DNA of 53,480 bases from NCBI GenBank assembly GCA_049890115.1, contig JBMHCC010000023.1:1-53480 (forward strand), written 5' to 3'. The position numbers and the translations under genes were made by a program. This DNA is from UBA685 sp049890115 (GTDB lineage Bacteria; Pseudomonadota; Alphaproteobacteria; Puniceispirillales; Puniceispirillaceae). Positions 1-7,297 of the stretch are shown in pieces. The stretch's first letter is position 1; each line of letters starts with the position of its first letter. The notes under the pieces are model-generated. The model had not been told where the DNA came from and did not search any database. It saw only the letters and a list, made by a program, of their open reading frames with translations.

Positions 1-446
1 CTTGTCTCACGCAATTCAAGTTCTAATGCTGTATTTATTGCATCAATTTCAGGGCTGCTTAGTTTTTGATTGGCCAATCTGTCAGCATATTTTCTAACCA
101 CCCCCTCAGTGACAGGGCTGCTATTGGACACCATGATGGCATCAGCAAATTTCTGATCATTTTCAAGCCCCATCCTGCGCGCTACTTCATCTAACACCTC
201 TGGGGAAACGATATCATTAACAGAATACAGAACACCATTTGGATAATTACCATTTTCAATGGCTGTCAGGCTAATATAATGCACAAGCGGTGTCTTCGCA
301 CTGACAGCTGTCAGCAATACCACCCCAAACCCCATTAAAGCTGTTATGATAGGCAACACCACAATCAAACCGCGTCGGCGCCATAATTTTACAGCTATGT
401 CTCTGAGGGAAATTTCATCATCAGCTGGTGCGTATACATCTGACAT
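1..446 (-). CDS. Wzz/chain-length determinant family protein (3' part off the window)
   Basis: This is the N-terminal 148 residues of a protein whose C terminus lies left of the window. The start is the ATG at 446-444 (MSDVYAPADDEISLRDIA). A charged stretch (WRRR) precedes one membrane segment at about residues 29-47 (LIVVLPIITALMGFGVVLL), and a periplasmic region follows. This layout is that of the Wzz/GumC N-terminal domain, which sets polysaccharide chain length in the inner membrane. The call rests on topology and the ISLRDIAVKLWRR-type start, not on a full-length match. It is transcribed away from the kinase at 663, so 447-662 is a divergent AT-rich promoter region. Confidence 0.65.
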   Translation of the reverse strand, partial: MSDVYAPADDEISLRDIAVKLWRRRGLIVVLPIITALMGFGVVLLTAVSAKTPLVHYISLTAIENGNYPNGVLYSVNDIVSPEVLDEVARRMGLENDQKFADAIMVSNSSPVTEGVVRKYADRLANQKLSSPEIDAINTALELELRET

Positions 447-662
447 AATTGCAAAACTCCTATATTACCAAGTGATTATATAAATAAATTATGAATAATA
501 GCAATTATTCCTTTATGCGTCGGTTTGGGCGAAATATTGCGATTTGATCAAAAAAGACATCGTAATGGTTAATTTTATATAGGCGGCATGATTTCCTTTT
601 CAAAATGCCAAGAAATATGTGAAATTTTTGCTTAATTCATAGCTTAAAAAGGGCGAAAAAAA

Positions 663-1664
663 TTGTCGAAAGATTTTCAACAAAGATGCCGTGATCTGAT
701 GGTTGAGCTTGGTCTGATTGCGATAGATGATGCGATAAGTGTTACGGCTCTGACAGGCGGTGTGGCAAGTGATATTGCCAGAATAGAGACAGATAAGGGT
801 GATTTTTGTGTCAAATTTGCGCTGCCGAAATTGCGGGTGGCTGCTGATTGGTATGCGCCTGTTGAACGTAATTTTGCAGAATTCTCTTATCTTAAAAACC
901 TTTCAGAAATTGCACCAGAATCAGCGCTAACACTTTATGGCCATAGCGCATCAGAAAATGGCTTTGCCATGGCCTATCTTGCTGGTGATAACACCTATCT
1001 ATGGAAGCCAGCTTTATTTGACGGGCGGGGCAGAGGTGACGAAGCCAAGGCTGTTGGGTCAATTCTTGGCAAGGTTCATCATGCCTCATCGCAACCAGAT
1101 TTTGATAAGAGCGCCTTTCACAATCAAGATGATTTTTACGCTATCCGCATTGAACCTTATCTTGTTCACACAGCAAAAAAGCACCCTATGATTGCCACGC
1201 AATTACATCAGATGGCAGAGCATTTAGGCAGCGCTGAACGCGTGCTGGTTCATGGTGATGTATCGCCAAAAAATATTATGTTTCATGACGGCCAGCCTTT
1301 TTTACTTGATGCTGAATGTGCAACAATGGGAGATGGCTGTTTTGATGTTGCCTTTTGTTTAAACCATCTCATTTTAAAGGCCGTTTTTGTCACTGCCAGC
1401 AGCTCTGATTATCTCTCTTATTGTTCAGATTTCTGGCAAAGTTACCAGCCTTTTATCACATGGGAATCTCAGGCAGATTTTGAAAAGCGTCTTTGCCAGC
1501 TTTTGCCGATGTTGATGCTGGCGCGCATTGATGGCAAATCACCTGTTGAATATTTCAACCATGTTCACCATGATTTCGTCAGGCAGCTAGCCTTGCCACT
1601 CATCAGTGAACCACCCACTGATTTATCTGAATTACTAACCCGCCTTCGACCCATTATTGCCTAA
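663..1664 (+). CDS. Aminoglycoside phosphotransferase-fold small-molecule kinase
   Basis: A 333-residue APH/choline-kinase-fold protein. The Brenner-type catalytic loop VLVHGDVSPKNIMF is present, and the metal-binding Asp follows in FLLDAECATMGDGCFD. The family transfers phosphate from ATP to a small hydroxyl compound in the cytoplasm; the substrate is not readable here. The start is TTG at 663 with an AAGGG Shine-Dalgarno about 9 nt upstream; the next in-frame ATG is at 699. Only 12 nt separate it from the enolase paralogue, so the two are almost certainly co-transcribed. A kinase followed by an enolase-fold dehydratase suggests phosphorylation then dehydration of one substrate (inference). 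Resistance is an unlikely role in this context. Confidence 0.75.
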   Translation: MSKDFQQRCRDLMVELGLIAIDDAISVTALTGGVASDIARIETDKGDFCVKFALPKLRVAADWYAPVERNFAEFSYLKNLSEIAPESALTLYGHSASENGFAMAYLAGDNTYLWKPALFDGRGRGDEAKAVGSILGKVHHASSQPDFDKSAFHNQDDFYAIRIEPYLVHTAKKHPMIATQLHQMAEHLGSAERVLVHGDVSPKNIMFHDGQPFLLDAECATMGDGCFDVAFCLNHLILKAVFVTASSSDYLSYCSDFWQSYQPFITWESQADFEKRLCQLLPMLMLARIDGKSPVEYFNHVHHDFVRQLALPLISEPPTDLSELLTRLRPIIA

Positions 1665-1676
1665 CAGGATTATAAC

Positions 1677-2969
1677 ATGACAAAGATATCACATATTAAA
1701 GGCCGCCGTGTTTGGGATTCGCGCGGCGTGCCAACTGTTGAGGCAGAGGTGCATCTATCAGATGGCACAATCGGGCGTGCGATTGCCCCATCTGGGGCAT
1801 CACGTGGCACAAGAGAGGCGATTGAATTGCGTGATGGCGGCACCCAGATTGGTGGCAAAGATGTCACAAAGGCTGTTGCCAATATCAATAGCACCCTTCA
1901 TCAAGCCTTGCAGACTATGCCTATTACTGACCAGCAAGCCATTGATGATAGGCTTATCGCCACTGACCCTTCACCTTTAAAAGATGAGATTGGCGGCAAT
2001 GCCATTATCGCTGTCTCAATGGCAGCCATGCAGGCAAGTGCTGCCTATCACAAATTACCCTTATGGCAGCATATCGCAAATCACTATCAGATGACCCCCT
2101 CATTACCATTGCCAGAGATTCAAATCTTTGGCGGCGGGGCACATGCTGGCAGGCGTGTTGATATCCAAGATTTTATGATCATGGTTCCTGGTGCTGCAGA
2201 TTTTGAGGAGGTTATGGCCATTACAAGAGAGGTCTATTTCGCAGCAGGCGATATTATGGCACGGCGCGGCAAATTGGCTGGCATCGCTGATGAAGGTGGC
2301 TGGTGGCCGCAATTTGACAGCAATGAAGAAGCTCTTGAAACATTGGTAGAGGCGATTAGCCTTGCTGGTGAGACACCCAGCAAGAAGGTTGTGATCTCGC
2401 TTGATATTGCCGCATCAGAATTTGGCAAGGATGGCAAATATCACCTGAATCTGGAAAATCGTACCTTATCATCAGATGAGATGATAGCCATGCTTGGTAA
2501 ATGGATTGATAGCTATCCGATTGCCTCTATTGAAGACCCGCTAGCTGAAGATGATGTGACAGGCATGCAGGCCTTTACCGCTCACTATGGCAGGCATCTG
2601 CAGATTATCGGCGATGATTATCTGGTAACCAATGCTGAGCTGGTCAAAGATGCGATTGCTAATCGCTCTGCCAATGCGGTTTTGATAAAGGTCAATCAAA
2701 TTGGCACCGTTTCACAGGCGATACAGACCTATATGACAGCACGCCAAGCTGGTTGGCAAAGCATTGTCTCTGCTCGTTCTGGCGAAACAGAAGATAGCTT
2801 TATCAGCCATTTATCTGTCGGGCTAGGTGCAGGGCAGCTAAAGGTTGGCTCGTTCCAGCGTTCAGAGCGGATGGTGAAATGGAATGAGGTGCTGCGTATC
2901 CAAGATGAGCTTGGCCGTGACAGCTTTGTTGGCGGCACCCCTTTGCGCCATAGCTGGTGGCAGGGATAG
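1677..2969 (+). CDS. Enolase paralogue with altered active site
   Basis: A 430-residue enolase-family protein with the full two-domain layout. Metal ligands are recognisable in VISLDIAASEF, SIEDP and IIGDD. The acid/base Glu lies in ADEGGWWP, and the catalytic Lys is K338 in LIKVNQIGT. The conserved active-site His of SHRSGETED is Ala366 (SARSGETED), and the flexible loop SGASTG reads SGASRG. These changes argue against housekeeping 2-phosphoglycerate dehydratase activity, although the protein is intact and not a pseudogene. An AGGA Shine-Dalgarno lies 7 nt before ATG 1677. It sits in an operon with the upstream kinase. The CRISPR array begins 6 nt after its stop. A gene symbol is withheld because a second, canonical enolase is likely elsewhere. 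Confidence 0.85.
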   Translation: MTKISHIKGRRVWDSRGVPTVEAEVHLSDGTIGRAIAPSGASRGTREAIELRDGGTQIGGKDVTKAVANINSTLHQALQTMPITDQQAIDDRLIATDPSPLKDEIGGNAIIAVSMAAMQASAAYHKLPLWQHIANHYQMTPSLPLPEIQIFGGGAHAGRRVDIQDFMIMVPGAADFEEVMAITREVYFAAGDIMARRGKLAGIADEGGWWPQFDSNEEALETLVEAISLAGETPSKKVVISLDIAASEFGKDGKYHLNLENRTLSSDEMIAMLGKWIDSYPIASIEDPLAEDDVTGMQAFTAHYGRHLQIIGDDYLVTNAELVKDAIANRSANAVLIKVNQIGTVSQAIQTYMTARQAGWQSIVSARSGETEDSFISHLSVGLGAGQLKVGSFQRSERMVKWNEVLRIQDELGRDSFVGGTPLRHSWWQG

Positions 2970-2974
2970 GCGGT

Positions 2975-3130
2975 CCCCACTTCGCAAGGTCCTAAAACCG
3001 ATGCTATCGTGCCTGTTTTGGCAAAGCAGTCGAAGTTACACCCCACTTCGCAAGGTCCTAAAACTTCCTTCGCCTTTTCCACAACATCCCACTCGTCGAA
3101 GTTACACCCCACTTCGCAAGGTCCCAAAAC
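2975..3130 (-). CRISPR. Mini CRISPR array, two 30-nt spacers, linked to a type V effector
   Basis: Two full 36-nt repeats lie at 3029-3064 and 3095-3130. A 24-nt truncated copy lies at 2975-2998. The spacers are at 2999-3028 and 3065-3094, both exactly 30 nt and unrelated to each other. The repeats differ at one base (GGTCCTAAAAC against GGTCCCAAAAC at the right end). On the plus strand the repeat begins GTCGAAGTTACACCCC and ends AAGGTCCTAAAAC. Within it CGAAGT and ACTTCG form a perfect 6-bp stem around an 8-nt loop. Read on the minus strand, this stem lies at the 3' end of the repeat, next to the spacer, as in many Cas12 crRNAs. The truncated copy is then the leader-distal terminal repeat. 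That makes the effector and the array co-oriented, 65 nt apart. No clear anti-repeat (tracrRNA) was seen. Confidence 0.9.
3029..3064 (-). repeat. CRISPR direct repeat, consensus copy
   Basis: This is the central full-length repeat, with 30-nt spacers on both sides. It carries the internal 6-bp inverted repeat CGAAGT/ACTTCG at 3031-3036 and 3045-3050. On the minus strand it starts GTTTTAGGACC and ends ACTTCGAC. Strand assignment is inferred from hairpin position and from the decayed repeat at the far (left) end. Confidence 0.88.
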
Positions 3131-3195
3131 TGAGTTTTTGTAACTCTTTGAAGAAATTACAATAATTAACCTTTTGCTCAAAAGAAATTGCAGCC

Positions 3196-5082
3196 CTAGA
3201 GGCATTTGCCAGCCTTCTTTAATGCTTCAATTCCTTTTTTTGCGATATTTCTTGTCGCATTTTCATCACGATCATGAGAGATACCGCAATTAGGGCAACG
3301 CCATTCCTTTTCGCTGCCTAGTTTCTTGTTTATGTGCCCGCAATCAAAACATGTTTTGGAGGTGTTTTTAGGATTGACCTTCACAAAGGCCAGATTTTCC
3401 CTTTCAAACGCATTTTTGATAGCTGATATCAAAAGACTAGGCGCACATAAAAACCGATTTTTACGAGCTGTCTTTTTTAAATCACTATCTTTATCCCTTA
3501 CCTGAGCAATAGAGGCAGAAAAGTTATCCTCAACTGCAATGGGTAAATCATAGCGGATTAGCTTTGCTGCCTCATTACGATAAAAATCATTGCGGTTGCG
3601 TATCTGCTTTGCCCGTAAATTATGAAGTTCACGATATCGCCGACTATGTCCCCTCCACCATAAAGTGATAGCATCAGATGCCTCAGAAGATATCATATCA
3701 TGATGGTGTTTTAGGGCTCTTGCCAATTTATAGGCTTTTTCAAAAGAAAAGGTGACATTATTTGGCATTCTGGCAACTGAGCGACACATCATTTTAAAAA
3801 CATATTCTGCTCTTTCTTCAGCCTCTAGCTGCTCTATCTGGCTTTGTTCCAGAGGTGTAAAATCCTTAAACGACCTTAGATGTGATTTCAGCTTTTTCCC
3901 AAGTGTTCCTGCTGATTTATCCAGTTCCTTTTTTAGGTTGTCGATATGCTCTATAGCCTGCTGAAACTTTTTCGGCACAAAAATGTAATGATAGTGTGAG
4001 CCGTCCAACAGACCAATGGTTGCAACAAGTAATTTGCCTTTATCCTCTCGAAAGCCGATATCAACCCCTAGCGCATTATCACACGCAAATACCCTATTTT
4101 CTGGCTTTGGAAATTTAACTGTTAACACCAAATCATAGCGGAATTTATCGCCTGAACGTGTGCGCAGGATTTTACCATTTTGGATCTGTCCATTATCTGG
4201 GATAGGGCGGTGATATATTAGATCAAATTCGTGAAATAATTTGCTAGCCTTTGTTACACCACCTGATAATTTCGCCCGTAAATGCAGACGTGGTTTTTTA
4301 CGCGTAACATCCATCGAAAGCAATTCAAAGGCTCGCCCTGTATCTTTATTTCCTCGAAATAATTCAACAAATGAAACACCATCTACATTGGCATTTGATG
4401 AGCGAAAACGATACTGCCAGTATCCCGTGCCATCAAAGCGGTGAAAGCGTAACCGACCACTACTTGGCTTATTTATAATTCTGTCTCTTGCATTATCAAA
4501 ATCTCTTCTTACCTCGTCAGCAGTTTGGCTTGAGAGTCCTGATTGTTTTACCTGTACAGCATGTTTGAACGCATCTTTTCGCTTTTGATTAAGGGCCTGT
4601 TTATCAATAAGGTTATCTATTTTATTTCTACGCTTTTTTAAGTTACCCCATAATGCTGATCTCTGTTCCTTCAGCTCTTTAATCTTCTTATCAATGACCT
4701 TGGTTTTGGGATCATTTCCCTCTGTGTTACCTGTTTCAACACGCAATAGCCGTCTTGTATCATAGGCAGCATCTATCTGTTCTGAAACTAGTTTTGCTTC
4801 CTTTGAAATGTTGGCATAATCTTCGTCAACAGCGCATCTTTGCGCCTCAAATTCTTGCCAATTTTGATTATGAAGCTCGACTAATTTATTCCATAATTTA
4901 TTGGCTCGATAGAGTTCTGAAATAGCCTCTTGCGGCAATGCTGTTTTTAAGACAAGCCCATATTTATAAACGCGTGTTTGAACGCTTTCCTTATCTTTTT
5001 GTCGAGATACCATCGCTTTCAATGCCTTTCCATCTGATTGCAATTTGGGGAAAATCACCATCAAAAAGACACGAAAAAACAC
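3196..5082 (-). CDS. Miniature type V CRISPR effector (TnpB-derived Cas12, Cas12m-like layout)
   Basis: A 605-628 residue RuvC nuclease-fold protein. The RuvC-I Asp is D341 in GVDIGFREDKGK. The RuvC-II Glu is E518 in IAVEDNFS. The RuvC-III Asp is D604 or D606 in HDRDENATRN. A TnpB-type zinc finger (CFDCG then CPNCG) lies between RuvC-II and RuvC-III. The N-terminal half is a long charged helical region followed by HRFDGTGYWQ at 214-223, which from memory resembles the same segment in Cas12m (V-U1) proteins. It is far longer than IS605 TnpB (about 400 aa) and is close to Cas12m (about 600 aa). No TnpA or transposon ends are visible, and the CRISPR array lies 65 nt downstream. Start is uncertain: GTG at 5082, ATG at 5061 or ATG at 5013. 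The conserved region begins near residue 35, so the shortest form is plausible. Predicted role is crRNA-guided DNA binding, with cleavage likely because the triad looks complete. Confidence 0.85.
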   Translation of the reverse strand: MFFRVFLMVIFPKLQSDGKALKAMVSRQKDKESVQTRVYKYGLVLKTALPQEAISELYRANKLWNKLVELHNQNWQEFEAQRCAVDEDYANISKEAKLVSEQIDAAYDTRRLLRVETGNTEGNDPKTKVIDKKIKELKEQRSALWGNLKKRRNKIDNLIDKQALNQKRKDAFKHAVQVKQSGLSSQTADEVRRDFDNARDRIINKPSSGRLRFHRFDGTGYWQYRFRSSNANVDGVSFVELFRGNKDTGRAFELLSMDVTRKKPRLHLRAKLSGGVTKASKLFHEFDLIYHRPIPDNGQIQNGKILRTRSGDKFRYDLVLTVKFPKPENRVFACDNALGVDIGFREDKGKLLVATIGLLDGSHYHYIFVPKKFQQAIEHIDNLKKELDKSAGTLGKKLKSHLRSFKDFTPLEQSQIEQLEAEERAEYVFKMMCRSVARMPNNVTFSFEKAYKLARALKHHHDMISSEASDAITLWWRGHSRRYRELHNLRAKQIRNRNDFYRNEAAKLIRYDLPIAVEDNFSASIAQVRDKDSDLKKTARKNRFLCAPSLLISAIKNAFERENLAFVKVNPKNTSKTCFDCGHINKKLGSEKEWRCPNCGISHDRDENATRNIAKKGIEALKKAGKCL

Positions 5083-5285
5083 CCCTCAAAAAAAGGATTA
5101 ATGGGATTCATAATTTGAAAAAAGTGCAAAATTAGCAGCAGACAGAACGTTCGCTAATCGTTAACTGATGACTAATCAGGCAAGCTAGTTGGCAGTTTGG
5201 AATGATGCGCTTTGCGACAACCTTTACCCCTATTGATGCGCGCATGGGCTAAGGGGCATCTCTTTTGCTAGGGCCCTTTGCGTGG

Positions 5286-6200
5286 CTAGTGTCCCCATTT
5301 CAGGATAAGAGGATCAAGAGGCGTCATCAGATGAAATAAGCGTTCTGTGACATCAGGGTGAAGCGGCTTGATGGGATGGCGACAATAATCAGATTTGATG
5401 ACACCACCTTTGACCATCGCTGCTTTGGCGGCCTGCCAGCCACATTGCCTATTTTCATGATTAATCACCATCGCAACTTTGCCATAAGCTGCAACAGCAG
5501 CATCAATTCTGCCAGCCAGATAATGTGTAATGACAGGCTTTATCTGATCCACAATCAGCCCTGAGGTCATCGAGCCTGTTGCACCAGCATCTAAATCAGC
5601 TAGCAATGTGATAGCTTCCTCACCATCAAATGGCCCTTTGATAGCATCACCAGCAAGCGCGATCAGATCACGGATTTTTGTGGCAGCACGCGGGCATTCA
5701 ATTTTAAACAGCTCTACCATCTCAATTTCGTCTGCCATTTTTGCCAAAAGAGGCACTGGCAATTCCACCCCTGATAAAGGCGCATCTTGAACCATAATCG
5801 GTATGCCAACCTCGCCAACAGCGGCAAATTGCTCAAATGTCTGGGCGCCATTACCCTTTAATAAAGCACCATGATAGGGCGGCATCATCATCACAATATC
5901 AGCCCCTAAAGCCTTGGCAAATTCAGCACGTTCCACAGCTATTTGTGTGGCAAAATGACTGATTGTGATGATCACAGGCACACGCCCTGCAATATGCTCA
6001 ACAGATAATCTGGCAAGCGCATCTCTTTCATCATCGCTTATCAGAAATTGTTCTGAAAAATTTGCCAGAATACAAATGCCATCTGCGCCTTGATCAATCA
6101 GGCAATCCAGAACGCGTTTCATACCATCGCTATCAATCGAACCATCATCGTTGAAGGGAGTTGGCGCAACTGGCCAGATACCTGAATATTTATAAGTCAT
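5286..6200 (-). CDS. DapA-family class I aldolase/dehydratase, not a canonical DHDPS
   Basis: A 304-residue (beta/alpha)8 Schiff-base enzyme of the dihydrodipicolinate synthase superfamily. The N terminus has GIWPVAPTPFNDDGSID. The Schiff-base Lys is K166 in ELFKIECPRA. The Tyr that lies 28 residues earlier in true DapA is Gln138 here (IMVQDAPLSG). Loss of that Tyr argues for another 2-oxo acid reaction, for example a 2-keto-3-deoxy sugar-acid dehydratase of the AraD type (tentative). The start was chosen at ATG 6200 because AAGGGG lies 8 nt upstream; an upstream ATG at 6227 has no comparable site. The AEC carrier upstream at 6283-7197 is on the same strand, which would suit a shared organic-acid substrate. 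Confidence 0.8.
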   Translation of the reverse strand: MTYKYSGIWPVAPTPFNDDGSIDSDGMKRVLDCLIDQGADGICILANFSEQFLISDDERDALARLSVEHIAGRVPVIITISHFATQIAVERAEFAKALGADIVMMMPPYHGALLKGNGAQTFEQFAAVGEVGIPIMVQDAPLSGVELPVPLLAKMADEIEMVELFKIECPRAATKIRDLIALAGDAIKGPFDGEEAITLLADLDAGATGSMTSGLIVDQIKPVITHYLAGRIDAAVAAYGKVAMVINHENRQCGWQAAKAAMVKGGVIKSDYCRHPIKPLHPDVTERLFHLMTPLDPLILKWGH

Positions 6201-6282
6201 CTTCAATCCCCTTTTCCCGACACTCATCTCAGCTTTAGCAACGCTTCCACCCTATCATAACATAGCTGATTATTCTGTTATT

Positions 6283-7197
6283 TTAAATGGAAGCGATGAT
6301 AGGCAAAGCAATAAGAGATAGGATAAAACTCAGCAGCATAGATAATGCGATAGACGCTGTTTCAACCTGATAGCGGCTGGCAAATGTCATCGGCATCAGG
6401 CCAACAGGTGCAGCTGCCACCATCAAAATGGTTCGTGCTTCATCAAGCGAATAGCCGCTTATCTGCAAGATAATAACAACAGCCAGAGCGGGGAAAATCG
6501 CCATTTTGATAATTGTTATCATGGCTGCAATTTTCACACCTTGGGCACTGACTTTCTGAGACAGTAAGATACCAGAGGCAAATAACGCCAAAGGAGCAGC
6601 TGTCGCGGCAATAAAATCTGCCATGCGTATCATTGGCACAGGTGCCCGCAAAACCCCTATCACAAATGGCGCACCTATTATAAGGCATAGCAATAAGGGG
6701 TGTTTTAAATGCGTGATAAGTTGTGCTGATTGGCCCTTTTGTTTTGCCCTTATGACATCAAGCAAAATCGCACTAAAGGTCAGAGATAATGTATCAATCG
6801 CAATCGCACCACGAAGCGGCAAAGTTGCCGAAACATCAAAAATAAAATCTGAAATTGGCAACACAAACAGAACATGATTTGAAAAAGAACATGCCATACC
6901 GATCAGGACAGCATAAATAACTGGCAGCCTAAATAAGAAAAAGGCCACCATAAAGCCAAGGCCATAAATCAAAAATTCAACCAGCAAATAAAGCCAGATA
7001 AGTGTGATATCACTATTGGTGAAATCAGTTGAAATTAGGATGCTAATGATGATGGCTGGCACAGCTATTTGGCCAACAAATTTAAAAAATAAGGTTGCAT
7101 CCTGGAGCTGAAAAACATGACGCCGCCCCATCCATAACCCAAGGAAAAATAATGCACCAACTGGCAAAACAGATGTCAGAAATGTTTCAAATATCAT
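6283..7197 (-). CDS. AEC-family (auxin efflux carrier-like) transporter
   Basis: A roughly 304-residue integral membrane protein with about ten hydrophobic segments throughout. It carries an AEC-like N terminus (VLPVGALFFLGLWMGRR) and a conserved-type C-terminal segment (MVAAAPVGLMPMTFASRY). AEC proteins move small carboxylates or similar metabolites across the inner membrane; direction and substrate are unknown. The start is ATG 7197; a TTG two codons earlier is possible and neither has a strong Shine-Dalgarno. It lies 82 nt upstream of the DapA-like gene on the same strand and is probably co-transcribed. Confidence 0.8.
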   Translation of the reverse strand: MIFETFLTSVLPVGALFFLGLWMGRRHVFQLQDATLFFKFVGQIAVPAIIISILISTDFTNSDITLIWLYLLVEFLIYGLGFMVAFFLFRLPVIYAVLIGMACSFSNHVLFVLPISDFIFDVSATLPLRGAIAIDTLSLTFSAILLDVIRAKQKGQSAQLITHLKHPLLLCLIIGAPFVIGVLRAPVPMIRMADFIAATAAPLALFASGILLSQKVSAQGVKIAAMITIIKMAIFPALAVVIILQISGYSLDEARTILMVAAAPVGLMPMTFASRYQVETASIALSMLLSFILSLIALPIIASI

Positions 7198-7275
7198 AGG
7201 CAAAATAACAACATCATTAAGGGCATGTGACCAAATGAAAAAGTGAATATCAGCTTATGCAATAGTCAGAATAAA

Positions 7276-7289
7276 GCCAATCTTTTGGC
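7276..7289 (-). terminator. Weak stem-loop after the sulfur operon
   Basis: GCCAA and TTGGC form a 5-bp stem with a 4-nt loop, just downstream of the FrhB-like stop codon. On the minus strand it is followed by TTTATT. The stem is short, so function as a terminator is only possible. Confidence 0.35.
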
Positions 7290-7297
7290 ATTCTTTT

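Noticed and set aside
663..1664. Aminoglycoside resistance gene
   Set aside because: The fold is shared by many metabolic kinases, and the operon partner is an enolase-fold enzyme, so a resistance role is not supported.
2884..3165. Plus-strand frame with repeated PLRKVLK
   Set aside because: It is also a translation of the CRISPR repeats, overlapping the enolase gene out of frame.
2729..3205. Minus-strand 158-codon open frame with three copies of VLGPCEVG
   Set aside because: The internal protein repeats are translation of the CRISPR repeats, and the frame runs antisense to the enolase gene.
3196..5082. Simple IS605/IS1341 transposon TnpB
   Set aside because: The protein is about 200 residues longer than usual TnpB, no TnpA or element ends are seen, and a repeat-spacer array is attached. 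Kept only as the alternative to refute.
5210..5232. Possible anti-repeat (tracrRNA) upstream of the effector: GCGCTTTGCGACAACC
   Set aside because: The match to the repeat is short and gapped, no better than chance in 200 bp.
5236..5245. 10-bp palindrome ATGCGCGCAT
   Set aside because: It is short and isolated, with no second copy or matching regulator; could be chance.
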